Assembly (NCBI GenBank): GCA_000961845.1 | Contig: LADZ01000003.1 | Span: forward strand, 1 to 35,619 | DNA: 35,619 nucleotides | Direction of reading: 5' to 3' | Source of the DNA: Flavobacteriales bacterium BRH_c54 | GTDB lineage: Bacteria > Bacteroidota > Bacteroidia > Flavobacteriales_E > Vicingaceae | Shown: one piece after another, positions 26,931 through 35,602 of the stretch | How positions within the stretch are numbered: the first letter of the stretch is position 1 | How the letters are laid out: every line of letters begins with the position of its first letter | Notes under the pieces: model-generated | Databases searched by the model: none | What the model was told of the DNA's origin: nothing | What the model saw: only the letters and a program-made list of their open reading frames with translations | Position numbers and translations under genes: made by a program

Positions 26931-27989
26931 ATGAAAAAAATGAAACTATTTATTCCGTTTGCTTTCATACTCCTATCGGCAAACATAATTGCACAGGATG
27001 TAGTTGTTGGTGACACATCAGCACTTTCAGAAGGAAAAGCAATGGAACTTTACAACAGTGGAATTAACCAAGCCAACAGTCATAATTTAAATGGTGCGAT
27101 TGAAAGCTTTACTCAAGCTATAGAGCTTTTCCCTACCTTTGAAAAAGCTTATTTTAACAGAGGATCTGTAAAATTTCAACTGAAAGATTATAAAAATGCA
27201 ATCTTAGATTTCGATAAAGCAGTTGAAATAAATCCTGATTCTACTAATGCTCATTTTTTAAGAGGTCGTTCTTATTACGAATTAGGAGATTCTGAAGCAG
27301 CATTAAAAGATTTTAACCGAGCTACAGAAATTGACCCTACCAATGCAGATGCTTATTACTATAAAGGAACCATTTATTTTCTTGACAATAAATTTAAAGA
27401 GGCTATTGCTGAATACGATAATGCTATAAAAAACAAACCCGATTACGCTTATGCTTTTAACGATAGAGGAAGTGCTAAAAAGCAATTAAACGACATTAAA
27501 GGTGCTATAAAGGATTATGAAAAAGCATTGATGGTTGATGGAAAACTTAGCTTCGTTCATAACAATTTAGGTAGTGCTTACAGAGCCAATGGCGAATACG
27601 AATTGGCTATTAAAAGTTATTCAAAAGCATTGTTCTTAAAAGAAGATTATTTTATTGCATACAACAACAGAGGCTTAGCCAAATTAGAAAAAGGTGATTA
27701 TAAAGATGCTATTAAAGATTTTGACGAAACCATTATGCTGAATCCAAAATATGCTTATGCTTTTAATAATAGAGCTTCAGCTAAATATAAATTAAAAGAT
27801 TATCAAGGAGCTGTAGCAGATTGCGACAAAGCCATTTCATTAGATAAAAATTATGCAGCCGCCTATCTTAACAGAGGTATTGCATACGAAATGCTCAGAA
27901 AAGAAGATAAAGCTTGCGAAGATTGGAACAAAGCTGCTGAGTTAGGTTTAAAAAATGGCAAAGCCTTTTCTCAACAAATTTGTAACTAA
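26931..27989 (+). CDS. Secreted protein of nine TPR repeats
   Basis: 352 residues from the ATG at 26931; the frame is open further upstream but crosses the divergent promoter region, and this ATG starts a clear signal peptide (about 1-22, ending IIAQ). After it come nine consecutive 34-residue TPR units, recognisable by AYFNRG, AHFLRG, AYYYKG, AFNDRG, VHNNLG, AYNNRG, AFNNRA and AYLNRG at their starts. The domain is a protein-protein scaffold in the periplasm or at the cell surface. It lies 49 bases upstream of the PorE-like gene and is probably cotranscribed. Binding partner unknown. Confidence 0.88.
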   Translation: MKKMKLFIPFAFILLSANIIAQDVVVGDTSALSEGKAMELYNSGINQANSHNLNGAIESFTQAIELFPTFEKAYFNRGSVKFQLKDYKNAILDFDKAVEINPDSTNAHFLRGRSYYELGDSEAALKDFNRATEIDPTNADAYYYKGTIYFLDNKFKEAIAEYDNAIKNKPDYAYAFNDRGSAKKQLNDIKGAIKDYEKALMVDGKLSFVHNNLGSAYRANGEYELAIKSYSKALFLKEDYFIAYNNRGLAKLEKGDYKDAIKDFDETIMLNPKYAYAFNNRASAKYKLKDYQGAVADCDKAISLDKNYAAAYLNRGIAYEMLRKEDKACEDWNKAAELGLKNGKAFSQQICN

Positions 27990-28038
27990 TTCATCTTTAA
28001 AAAACATATTTTACATCTCTCAAATTAAAAACAATCTT

Positions 28039-30174
28039 ATGAAACATATATTTATCAGTTTATTAGTTGTTGTTTTCACTTTTGCAGTAAAAGCACAACA
28101 AGACACTCCTTTTGATAAAAAGTTATTTAAAGAACAAAAAGATGCTTTTAAAGAAGCTGAAGAAAACCTTAAAATAGGCGAAAAAACATTTACATTAATG
28201 TCTCCTGAATATTTAGATGACAACTCTAATGAATATAAAATTAGAGCTTCTTATTACAGAGAATCCTTACCTTTTTTGGTGAAAGCCAATACTTTTAATC
28301 CAAACAATTCTCAACTGAATTATAAAATTGGCAGATGTTATTTGGTTTCTTCTGTTTATAAAGAAGAAAGTGTTCCTCACCTAGAAAAAGCCTTAAAACT
28401 CAACCCAAATGTAGCTCCTGATATTCACTATCATTTAGGAAGAGCTTACCACATTACTATGAATTTTGATAAAGCCATTGCTGCTTTTGAAAAACACAAA
28501 GCAGTTGCTGCTAAAAACCCTGCTGAATTGGAAGATGTAGTAAGAAGAATAGATCAATGCAAAACAGCCAAAGAGTTAGTAGCTAACCCTGTAAGAGTGT
28601 TTATCGATAATTTTGGCGGTATTGTTAACTCAAAATATCCCGAATATGGAGCTATCATTAATGCCGATGAATCGGTAATGATGTTTACTTCCAGAAGAAA
28701 TACCACTACTGGAGGTAATATAGACTTGGGGTTAAATGAATATTTTGAAGATATTTATATTTCTAAAAAAACAAATGGACAATGGGCTGCTCCTCAAAAT
28801 TTAGGACCTCCCGTAAATACTGACCAGCATGATGCTACAGTTGCTGTTGCTCCTGATGCTCAGAGCATGATTATTTATATTGATGATAAAGGGGATGGAA
28901 ATCTTTATGAAACCAAGTTAATCGGAACTTCTTGGTCGAAACCAAAAAAGATGAATAAAAACATCAACACCAAATACCACGAATCTTCTGCCAGTTATTC
29001 TAGTGATGGAAAAACCTTGTATTTTGTAAGTAACAAACCTGATGGTAGTTTTGGCATGCGTGATATTTATGTTACCAATTGGGATGAAAAGCTACAAGAT
29101 TGGGGACCTGCTCAAAACTTAGGACCAGATATTAATACTAAATACAATGAAGAGTCTGTGTTGATTCACCCTGACGGTAAAACACTTTATTTCTCTTCTC
29201 AAGGACATAAAAGCATGGGAGGCTACGATATTTTTGTTTCAGAAAAACAAGCCAATGGAAGTTGGAGCGAACCAAAAAATTTAGGCTACCCTATTAATAC
29301 TGTTGATGATGATGTATTCTTCATTATTAACTCAAGTGGAAGAAGAGGTTATTATTCTTCATTCAAATCTGATGGATACGGTGAGAAAGATATCTATATG
29401 ATTACTTTCTTAGGTCCTGAAAAACCGATGCAAATTAGCTCTGAAGATAACTTATTAGCCTCTATTGCTAAACCTGTAAGTGAAAAAGTAATTGAAAAAG
29501 CAGTAAATACTGATGCTAAAAAAATTACTATCCTTAAAGGTATTATCAGCGATGAAAAAACCAAACTACCACTTGGTGCAAGCATTGAGTTAGTTGATGT
29601 AGAAGCAAACGTGACCTTAGCTACTTTTGAATCTAACGAAAGTACCGGTAAGTACTTGGTTTCTCTTCCTTCAGGGAAAAACTATGGTTTAATTATCAGA
29701 AAAGAAAGCTACTTGTTCCACTCGGAAAACTTTAATATTCCTGAATCTGCAGCTTACCAAGAAGTAGAAAGAAATATTGAGCTTAAGAAAATTGATATCG
29801 GAAGTATCATTGTCTTGAAAAACATTTTCTACGATTACAATAAAGCTACACTTAGAGACGCTTCTAAAAATGAGTTAGACCGATTGGTTAAATTGCTTAA
29901 CGAAAACCCAACCATTAAAATTGAGCTTTCTGCACACACCGATTCAAGAGGTGGAGATAAATACAACGAAGACTTATCTCAAAAAAGAGCTCAATCTTGT
30001 GTAGATTATTTGGTTAAAAACGGAATTGCTTCCGACAGATTAGTTTCTAAAGGCTACGGAGAATCTCGTTTGGTTATTACTGATGCAGAAATTGCTAAAC
30101 TTAAGTTTGAAGAAGACAAAGAAGCAGCTCACCAAGAAAACAGAAGAACAGAGTTTAAAATTTTGAGCAAGTAA
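28039..30174 (+). CDS. OmpA-family protein with TPR, five PD40 repeats and CRD, PorE-like
   Basis: 711 residues from the ATG at 28039; the open frame extends upstream over the previous stop, but this ATG gives a good signal peptide (1-20, ending VKAQ). Domain order: TPR-like helices (about 35-175); five PD40/WD40-like repeats (about 200-455, units such as SSDGKTLYFVSNKPDG, PDGKTLYFSSQG); a carboxypeptidase-regulatory-like domain (about 497-580); and a C-terminal OmpA domain (about 590-711) with Asp635 and Arg650, the peptidoglycan-binding pair. This exact order matches PorE of the type IX secretion system, thought to anchor it to peptidoglycan. Many Bacteroidota carry several proteins of this build, so the T9SS role is an inference. 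Confidence 0.85.
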   Translation: MKHIFISLLVVVFTFAVKAQQDTPFDKKLFKEQKDAFKEAEENLKIGEKTFTLMSPEYLDDNSNEYKIRASYYRESLPFLVKANTFNPNNSQLNYKIGRCYLVSSVYKEESVPHLEKALKLNPNVAPDIHYHLGRAYHITMNFDKAIAAFEKHKAVAAKNPAELEDVVRRIDQCKTAKELVANPVRVFIDNFGGIVNSKYPEYGAIINADESVMMFTSRRNTTTGGNIDLGLNEYFEDIYISKKTNGQWAAPQNLGPPVNTDQHDATVAVAPDAQSMIIYIDDKGDGNLYETKLIGTSWSKPKKMNKNINTKYHESSASYSSDGKTLYFVSNKPDGSFGMRDIYVTNWDEKLQDWGPAQNLGPDINTKYNEESVLIHPDGKTLYFSSQGHKSMGGYDIFVSEKQANGSWSEPKNLGYPINTVDDDVFFIINSSGRRGYYSSFKSDGYGEKDIYMITFLGPEKPMQISSEDNLLASIAKPVSEKVIEKAVNTDAKKITILKGIISDEKTKLPLGASIELVDVEANVTLATFESNESTGKYLVSLPSGKNYGLIIRKESYLFHSENFNIPESAAYQEVERNIELKKIDIGSIIVLKNIFYDYNKATLRDASKNELDRLVKLLNENPTIKIELSAHTDSRGGDKYNEDLSQKRAQSCVDYLVKNGIASDRLVSKGYGESRLVITDAEIAKLKFEEDKEAAHQENRRTEFKILSK

Positions 30175-30225
30175 GCTGGATTGGGTTAAAAGTTGCAAGT
30201 TTGATGTTTGAAGTTATGTGGTCAA

Positions 30226-30260
30226 CCTGAAACCTTGAACCTGAAACCTTGAACCTGAAC
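30226..30260. repeat. Tandem repeat, 14-bp unit, 2.5 copies
   Basis: CCTGAAACCTTGAA occurs at 30226-30239 and 30240-30253, with a partial copy CCTGAAC at 30254-30260. It lies in the gap between the PorE-like gene and dnaK. No function inferred. Confidence 0.7.
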
Positions 30261-30281
30261 TCTGTCTTATTGTCATAAAAT

Positions 30282-30320
30282 TGTCAGCCATTAATCGGTA
30301 ATTTCGGTTAATGGCTGACA
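30282..30320. repeat. Long inverted repeat upstream of dnaK (terminator or operator)
   Basis: A perfect 13-bp inverted repeat TGTCAGCCATTAA (30282-30294) / TTAATGGCTGACA (30308-30320). Allowing G-U pairs, the stem extends four more pairs around a 5-base loop. It is followed by TATTTT rather than a long T run. It could end the PorE-like transcript or act as a protein-binding site 41 bases above the dnaK -33 element. Confidence 0.7.
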
Positions 30321-30360
30321 TATTTTCAAGAAAACGCTGTTAAAAACCAATGGCATATCC

Positions 30361-30390
30361 TTTGACTATTCCTTCTCGAAAATAATTTTT
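30361..30390 (+). promoter_or_regulatory. Promoter of dnaK
   Basis: TTTG (30361-30364), 18 bases, TAATTTTT (30383-30390), one mismatch from TAnnTTTG. Leader about 15 bases before the ATG at 30412. No CIRCE inverted repeat is seen in this upstream region. Confidence 0.55.
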
Positions 30391-30411
30391 AAACTAATAA
30401 AAACTAATATC

Positions 30412-32325
30412 ATGAGTAAAATAATAGGAATAGACTTAGGAACAACCAATTCATGTGTTTCTGTAATGGAAGGTAACGAGCCGGTTGTTATCCCTAATGC
30501 TGAAGGAAAAAGAACCACCCCTTCTATCGTTGCTTTTTTAGAAGGCGGAGAAAGAACTGTTGGAGATCCTGCTAAAAGACAAGCTATTACCAACCCAACC
30601 AAAACCATATCTTCTATTAAAAGATTTATGGGAAATTCATTCGACCAAGTAGCTAGCGAAATTAAAAGAGCTTCTTACGAAGTAGTAAAAGGGGAAAATA
30701 ATACGCCAAGAGTAAAAATTGACGACAGATTATATACACCGCAAGAAATTTCAGCAATGGTATTGCAAAAAATGAAAAAAACCGCTGAAGATTACTTAGG
30801 ACAATCTGTTAGTGAGGCAGTAATTACTGTACCTGCATACTTTAACGATGCTCAACGTCAGGCTACCAAAGAAGCCGGAGAAATTGCCGGATTAAAAGTG
30901 AAAAGAATCATTAACGAGCCTACTGCTGCTGCTTTAGCTTACGGTTTAGATAAAAAATCTCAAGACATGAAAATTGTTGTGTTCGACTGTGGTGGTGGAA
31001 CACATGACGTTTCTATTCTTGAATTAGGTGACGGTGTTTTTGAAGTAAAATCTACTGATGGAGATACACACCTTGGTGGTGATGATTTTGACCAAGTAAT
31101 CATTGACTGGTTAGCTGACGAGTTTAATGCTGCTGAAGGAATTGATTTAAGAAATGACCCAATGGCATTACAACGTTTGAAAGAAGCTGCTGAGAAAGCT
31201 AAAGTAGAACTTTCCAGCACCAGCTCAACAGAAATTAACTTACCATACGTTACCGCAACTGCTTCAGGACCTAAACACTTGGTAAAAACTTTATCGAGAG
31301 CTAAGTTTGAGCAATTGGCAGACGAATTAATTAAAAGAACTATTGAGCCATGTAAAACTGCCCTAAAAAGTGCAGGATACAGTGCAAAAGACATCAACGA
31401 AGTAATTTTAGTTGGTGGTTCTACCAGAATCCCTGCTATACAAGAAGCAGTAAAATCATTCTTCGGAAAAGAGCCTTCTAAAGGAGTAAATCCTGATGAA
31501 GTGGTTGCTATTGGTGCAGCCATTCAAGGTGGTGTATTAACCGGAGAAGTTAAAGATGTATTGTTGTTGGATGTTACTCCCCTATCGTTGGGTATTGAAA
31601 CCATGGGTGGTGTAATGACTAAATTAATTGAAGCCAACACTACTATCCCAACTAAAAAATCGGAGACTTTCTCTACAGCATCTGACAACCAACCAGCGGT
31701 AGATATCCATGTATTACAAGGAGAAAGACCAATGGCTGCTGACAACAAATCGTTAGGAAGATTTCAATTGACTGACATTCCACCGGCACCAAGAGGCGTA
31801 CCTCAAATTGAAGTAACCTTTGATATTGATGCCAACGGAATTATGAATATTTCTGCTAAAGATAAAGCTACGGGTAAAGAGCAAAGCATTAGAATTGAAG
31901 CTTCTTCCGGATTAAGTGAAGAAGAAATTGCAAGAATGAAGCGTGAAGCAGAAGAAAATGCTGATGCAGATAAAAAAGCAAAAGAAACTGCTGAAACCAT
32001 GAACCAAGCAGATAGCTTAATCTTCCAAACAGAAAAACAATTGAAAGATTATGGCGACAAATTGCCGGCTGACAAAAAGCAACCTATTGAAGATGCTTTA
32101 GCTGAACTGAAAAAAGCACACGAAGCAAAAGATGTTGACGCTTGTAAAGCAGGAATTGAAAAACTAAACACTGTTTTCCAAGCTGCTTCTCAAGAGATGT
32201 ATAATGCTCAACAACAAGCAGGAGGTGCTGAAGGTGCTGGAAATACTTCTGGTGAAAATGGTAGCGATGAAGTTACCGATGTTGACTTTGAAGAAGTAAC
32301 TGACGCTGACGATAACAACAAGTAA
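30412..32325 (+). CDS. dnaK: Molecular chaperone DnaK (Hsp70)
   Basis: 637 residues, full length. The N-terminal ATPase has [18 protein letters not shown], '[16 protein letters not shown]', a phosphate-2 loop, and [14 protein letters not shown]. The interdomain linker reads [15 protein letters not shown], followed by the peptide-binding domain and a C-terminal acidic [11 protein letters not shown] tail. DnaK binds and refolds exposed hydrophobic segments with DnaJ and GrpE, neither of which is in this window. The phosphate-2 loop reads FDCGGGTHD (191-199) where E. coli has DLGGGTFD; Thr197 is kept. It has its own promoter and a strong terminator and appears monocistronic. Confidence 0.99.
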   Translation: MSKIIGIDLGTTNSCVSVMEGNEPVVIPNAEGKRTTPSIVAFLEGGERTVGDPAKRQAITNPTKTISSIKRFMGNSFDQVASEIKRASYEVVKGENNTPRVKIDDRLYTPQEISAMVLQKMKKTAEDYLGQSVSEAVITVPAYFNDAQRQATKEAGEIAGLKVKRIINEPTAAALAYGLDKKSQDMKIVVFDCGGGTHDVSILELGDGVFEVKSTDGDTHLGGDDFDQVIIDWLADEFNAAEGIDLRNDPMALQRLKEAAEKAKVELSSTSSTEINLPYVTATASGPKHLVKTLSRAKFEQLADELIKRTIEPCKTALKSAGYSAKDINEVILVGGSTRIPAIQEAVKSFFGKEPSKGVNPDEVVAIGAAIQGGVLTGEVKDVLLLDVTPLSLGIETMGGVMTKLIEANTTIPTKKSETFSTASDNQPAVDIHVLQGERPMAADNKSLGRFQLTDIPPAPRGVPQIEVTFDIDANGIMNISAKDKATGKEQSIRIEASSGLSEEEIARMKREAEENADADKKAKETAETMNQADSLIFQTEKQLKDYGDKLPADKKQPIEDALAELKKAHEAKDVDACKAGIEKLNTVFQAASQEMYNAQQQAGGAEGAGNTSGENGSDEVTDVDFEEVTDADDNNK

Positions 32326-32350
32326 TTTTTTATAGTAAATAGTTAACCTA

Positions 32351-32384
32351 AAATCCCTGTTAAGCAATTAGCAGGGATTTTTTT
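32351..32384 (+). terminator. Rho-independent terminator of dnaK
   Basis: AAATCCCTGTTAA (32351-32363) pairs with TTAGCAGGGATTT (32368-32380) around a GCAA loop, with one G-U pair, and runs into a T7 tract (32378-32384). A textbook terminator that insulates the NACHT gene from dnaK transcription. Confidence 0.9.
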
Positions 32385-32410
32385 ATTTATTCAGTAGTTA
32401 TTAACATCTA

Positions 32411-32441
32411 TTTGATTAACAAGCTATTTTGAATATATTTG
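32411..32441 (+). promoter_or_regulatory. Consensus promoter of the NACHT gene
   Basis: TTTG (32411-32414), exactly 19 bases, TATATTTG (32434-32441): a full match to the Bacteroidota consensus. Transcription should begin about 32446-32448, leaving a leader of about 130 bases before the ATG at 32579. A GGAGGAG run follows the -7 box at 32441-32447. Confidence 0.75.
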
Positions 32442-32452
32442 GAGGAGAATAA

Positions 32453-32481
32453 GTATGATGTTTTTTTTAATTTCATCATAC
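32453..32481. repeat. Inverted repeat at the start of the NACHT leader
   Basis: GTATGATG (32453-32460) and CATCATAC (32474-32481) form a perfect 8-bp inverted repeat with a 13-base T-rich spacer. It begins about 6 bases after the expected transcription start, a place where a repressor or RNA hairpin could act. Confidence 0.6.
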
Positions 32482-32503
32482 ATGTCTACCCATATTTTAA
32501 TCT

Positions 32504-32528
32504 ATATGTATGATTAAATTATACATAT
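32504..32528. repeat. Second inverted repeat in the NACHT leader
   Basis: ATATGTAT (32504-32511) and ATACATAT (32521-32528), perfect 8-bp arms with a 9-base spacer. It shares the core GTATGAT with the first repeat (32453-32481). AT-rich sequence makes chance palindromes common, so the weight is modest. Confidence 0.5.
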
Positions 32529-32578
32529 GTACAGGTTAGCACTCATTTTGAAAAGACCAAACTAAATTATCAAACATT

Positions 32579-35557
32579 ATGAACTTAAAACCAAACGTCT
32601 ATAGCAGCTCTCAGTTCAACTTGAATGAATTACCATCAGATAGAAGATTTGAAGAACTAGTTTGTAGAATATTCGAAAACAGAATTATTGATGATTTAAC
32701 CGGACAATATGATCATGTGCACTTAATGCCGGGAGTGGCAGAAAAGGGAATTGATATTCATCTGAAAAAATCCGGTAAGAACGAAGCTGCAATTCAATGT
32801 AAAATGAAAACCTCTGGAAATATAAATAAACCAGAGGCTACAAAAGAGATTCTTAAGTTTGTACTTCATTATTATCAGGATAAAGATTTAATTCACAACT
32901 TGAATACCTTCAAATATTACTTTGTTACATCTGGTAAATTTGCTTCAACAACAATAAAACTCTTAGGGGATTTTAATTCCGAAATTTTTAAAGAAACAAA
33001 ACTCCAAGAATGGGTTGAAGAAGTAATAAAGAGTTATGTTGCTTTTAAAAATTTAAATTATGCGAAAATAAAAAAAGAGCTAGAACAAATTCTTGCAATT
33101 TTAAAAGTTGAACCAGTCAACTACAATAACATTAATGGATGGCTAAATAAATATGAAAATACTGGTATTGTTAATGAATTCTTTTCAATAAAAAAAGTTG
33201 TGGACAACTCTTCTATTGACAAACTTATTGATTCCATTAGTCCAGACATAGATAAGGATGCTGAGATACTAATCAAGTCTTACTATTTATCAGCTAAAAA
33301 TCATCTTGATGTTGTCAAGTTTATCGGACACGATATATCAGTAGGAAACCGCCCAAGAAATATAACAGTTTCCAAATTATACGTTGACCCATTTTTTACC
33401 GTAAACAAAAACATAAAAACTGATGATAAGTTACTTGAAGAATTTAAAAATAGAAAAAAGCGTGAATTAAGAATACATGATGTATTTAAACGTTCTAAAC
33501 ATTTTGTAATTTTAGGCGATCCTGGTTCAGGGAAATCCCTAATGGTAAAAAATCTCATTTTAAGATTCATCAAAAAAAGTGCAAATATTGGGGGATTAAA
33601 AAATTATAAAAATCATATCCCTTTTAGAATTGAACTAAGAAAATATAATGAGCAACGTCAGAAGGGGAATATAAATATTATTAACTACTTAGCATCGATA
33701 CTAAAAACTGAATATCAATTAAACAGTGTCGATGAAAAAATTTTACTACATATAATTCAAAATAAATCGACACTGTTTTTCTTTGATGGTTTAGACGAGA
33801 TATTTGATATTGCTCAGAAGAATGAAGTTAGAGATGACATTCTTAGTTTTCTCTCAGTTAACAAAAGTGTAAAATGTATTGTTACTTCTCGATTTATTGG
33901 ATATCATGATACACAGTTTCCAGAAAATAGTTTTTATGAATTTTCCATTCAGGATTTCAACAATAAACAGATAGACAAATTTATTGAGAAATTTTATACA
34001 TCACAGATTAGAAACAAGAACGAAAGAACAAAAGAAATTGAAAGTTGTAAACGTCAAATAGGTGAAATTGATAATGATTTAAAAAGCAATCCATTAATTT
34101 TATCACTAATGAGCCTATTGGCAATCAATAAAGTTGTAATACCTGATTCTAGATTAGATGTATATCGATCTTGTACAAATACACTTGTAGAAACAAGAGA
34201 CAAAGAAGAAAAACAACTTGACATAGAATTATTGGTTAAAAACAAGAGGGGAACCTTTGGGCGACTTGCATTCTGGCAATATAATCAAACAACGAACAAG
34301 AAACCTGTTAACCAACGACTTGTCATTAAAGACATTGCAAAATATCTCGTTGAACGAAAAGAATTTGATGACATCCTTGAGGCTGAAGATGCAAGCACTC
34401 ACTTTATGGCATATGCTGAAAGAAGGTCAATATATTTTGACAATAATTTCACTCATAAAACATTTTTAGAATATTATACTGCTAGTCATATTTTTACTCG
34501 ATACCATAACAATTATAAGAAACACACCGAAAGAGATGCAATAATAGAAAATAATATAAAAAATCCAGCATGGCATGTAGTCTTTGAGTTACTCATAGCA
34601 ATGATAGATGAGAATCTTGACGAATCTGAAATTATGGACGAGATAATAGAAAAACAGCTAATAAAAGATAGTATTGAAATAGTATATTTTTTTCTAAGTA
34701 TTCTCAAGCAAACAAAAAACATTAATGATAATACACGAGCTGAAATAATCGAAAATGCCATTATTTTAACATTGGATGGTAAGGATATCAAACAAAAGAA
34801 AAATAGAACTTATAATGGTTCTAATGGTTTTATTTCTCTTTTAAATAAATTATCTCTTTGTTCCAACCATAAAAACATAATTCAAACAGTCCTTAATAAA
34901 TTGGAAGATAAACTGGATAGCGATTCTAAAAAAGTAGATTTCTATGTGTTCTTATTTGAATTAAATCACATGATAGATAGAAGACAAAATAAAGGAAATA
35001 CATTTAAGGCAAAGAAAGAAGAAGAATTAATTCGAGTAAAAGATTTAAACCTTCTACTCTTTACTAACTACTATTTAAAATCCTTTGACCAAATAGATTT
35101 CCAAAAATTCATATCTGAACAAATCAGACTTTTTGGTTTAAAAAGTATTAATGAAGAAATACCTTTTAAATATCATCGAGGTACTAGCAGAGTTGCTACA
35201 TTCGAAATTTATATTAACCACAAAAGTACTTTAAACACATATGAAAGTATTAAAAAAGACCTCAAATTTTTAACGCCATTAGGTATTGACGTACCTTTTT
35301 TACAATCTGCCACCCCATCATTCTGGAGCTATGATTATGTTTCTGAACACGAGCCTAATAAGTTCAAAAACTTAATAGACATAATGATTTCTAATTCTAA
35401 TAAATTAGTTTCGGATTTCATTACTTATCTATTGTCTACAATTAGTATTAGTAAAATAAAACTTGTTGCAGCTGAACACAAGAATAATAAAAAATTTATT
35501 AAAATGATAGATACAATTACAGCGATAAAGAAAAAAACGAGTGCTAACAAAGTGTAA
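32579..35557 (+). CDS. Mrr-like nuclease / NACHT NTPase protein, candidate antiphage STAND (NLR-like) system
   Basis: 992 residues, no signal peptide. Residues about 20-155 form a PD-(D/E)XK domain of Mrr type: FEELVCRIF (Glu26), GIDIHL (Asp59), then AIQCK (Gln73, Lys75). A helical linker follows (155-300). The NACHT core has Walker A GDPGSGKS (313-320), Walker B LFFFDGLDEI (399-408), sensor-type IVTSRFIGY (434-442), the NPL segment (504-506) and FTHKTFLEYYTA (624-635) of the winged-helix region. The remaining residues to 992 are helical and match no repeat I can name; this should be the sensor part. In known bNACHT and Avs proteins a phage component triggers oligomerisation and nuclease activity, killing the infected cell. 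That role here is inferred from architecture. It stands alone behind the dnaK terminator with its own promoter. Confidence 0.9.
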   Translation: MNLKPNVYSSSQFNLNELPSDRRFEELVCRIFENRIIDDLTGQYDHVHLMPGVAEKGIDIHLKKSGKNEAAIQCKMKTSGNINKPEATKEILKFVLHYYQDKDLIHNLNTFKYYFVTSGKFASTTIKLLGDFNSEIFKETKLQEWVEEVIKSYVAFKNLNYAKIKKELEQILAILKVEPVNYNNINGWLNKYENTGIVNEFFSIKKVVDNSSIDKLIDSISPDIDKDAEILIKSYYLSAKNHLDVVKFIGHDISVGNRPRNITVSKLYVDPFFTVNKNIKTDDKLLEEFKNRKKRELRIHDVFKRSKHFVILGDPGSGKSLMVKNLILRFIKKSANIGGLKNYKNHIPFRIELRKYNEQRQKGNINIINYLASILKTEYQLNSVDEKILLHIIQNKSTLFFFDGLDEIFDIAQKNEVRDDILSFLSVNKSVKCIVTSRFIGYHDTQFPENSFYEFSIQDFNNKQIDKFIEKFYTSQIRNKNERTKEIESCKRQIGEIDNDLKSNPLILSLMSLLAINKVVIPDSRLDVYRSCTNTLVETRDKEEKQLDIELLVKNKRGTFGRLAFWQYNQTTNKKPVNQRLVIKDIAKYLVERKEFDDILEAEDASTHFMAYAERRSIYFDNNFTHKTFLEYYTASHIFTRYHNNYKKHTERDAIIENNIKNPAWHVVFELLIAMIDENLDESEIMDEIIEKQLIKDSIEIVYFFLSILKQTKNINDNTRAEIIENAIILTLDGKDIKQKKNRTYNGSNGFISLLNKLSLCSNHKNIIQTVLNKLEDKLDSDSKKVDFYVFLFELNHMIDRRQNKGNTFKAKKEEELIRVKDLNLLLFTNYYLKSFDQIDFQKFISEQIRLFGLKSINEEIPFKYHRGTSRVATFEIYINHKSTLNTYESIKKDLKFLTPLGIDVPFLQSATPSFWSYDYVSEHEPNKFKNLIDIMISNSNKLVSDFITYLLSTISISKIKLVAAEHKNNKKFIKMIDTITAIKKKTSANKV

Positions 35558-35580
35558 ATTTAATAGCTGCCCCCCCGCTG

Positions 35581-35602
35581 CCGCAAGCGTCCACGCTTGT
35601 GG
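35581..35602. repeat. GC-rich REP-like hairpin after the NACHT gene
   Basis: CCGCAAGCGT (35581-35590) pairs with ACGCTTGTGG (35593-35602) around a CC loop, with one G-U pair: a 10-bp stem. It sits in a GC-rich patch with a C7 run (35570-35576) and GCTGCC twice (35566, 35577), unlike the AT-rich surroundings. No T tract follows, so it is not a normal terminator. It may be a dispersed palindromic element; copy number cannot be seen here. Confidence 0.55.

Noticed and set aside
30960-31523. A 187-codon open frame on the strand opposite dnaK.
   Set aside because: It lies fully inside the well-conserved dnaK gene, has no family features, and reflects codon bias of the real gene.
32536-32544. TTAGCACTC, identical to one half of the CIRCE heat-shock operator, upstream of the NACHT gene and next to dnaK.
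   Set aside because: The second half GAGTGCTAA is absent at the required 9-base spacing on either side, so it is most likely chance.
35581-35602. The GC-rich hairpin read as the terminator of the NACHT gene.
   Set aside because: No T tract follows on either strand, and the adjoining C7 run is not typical of terminators.
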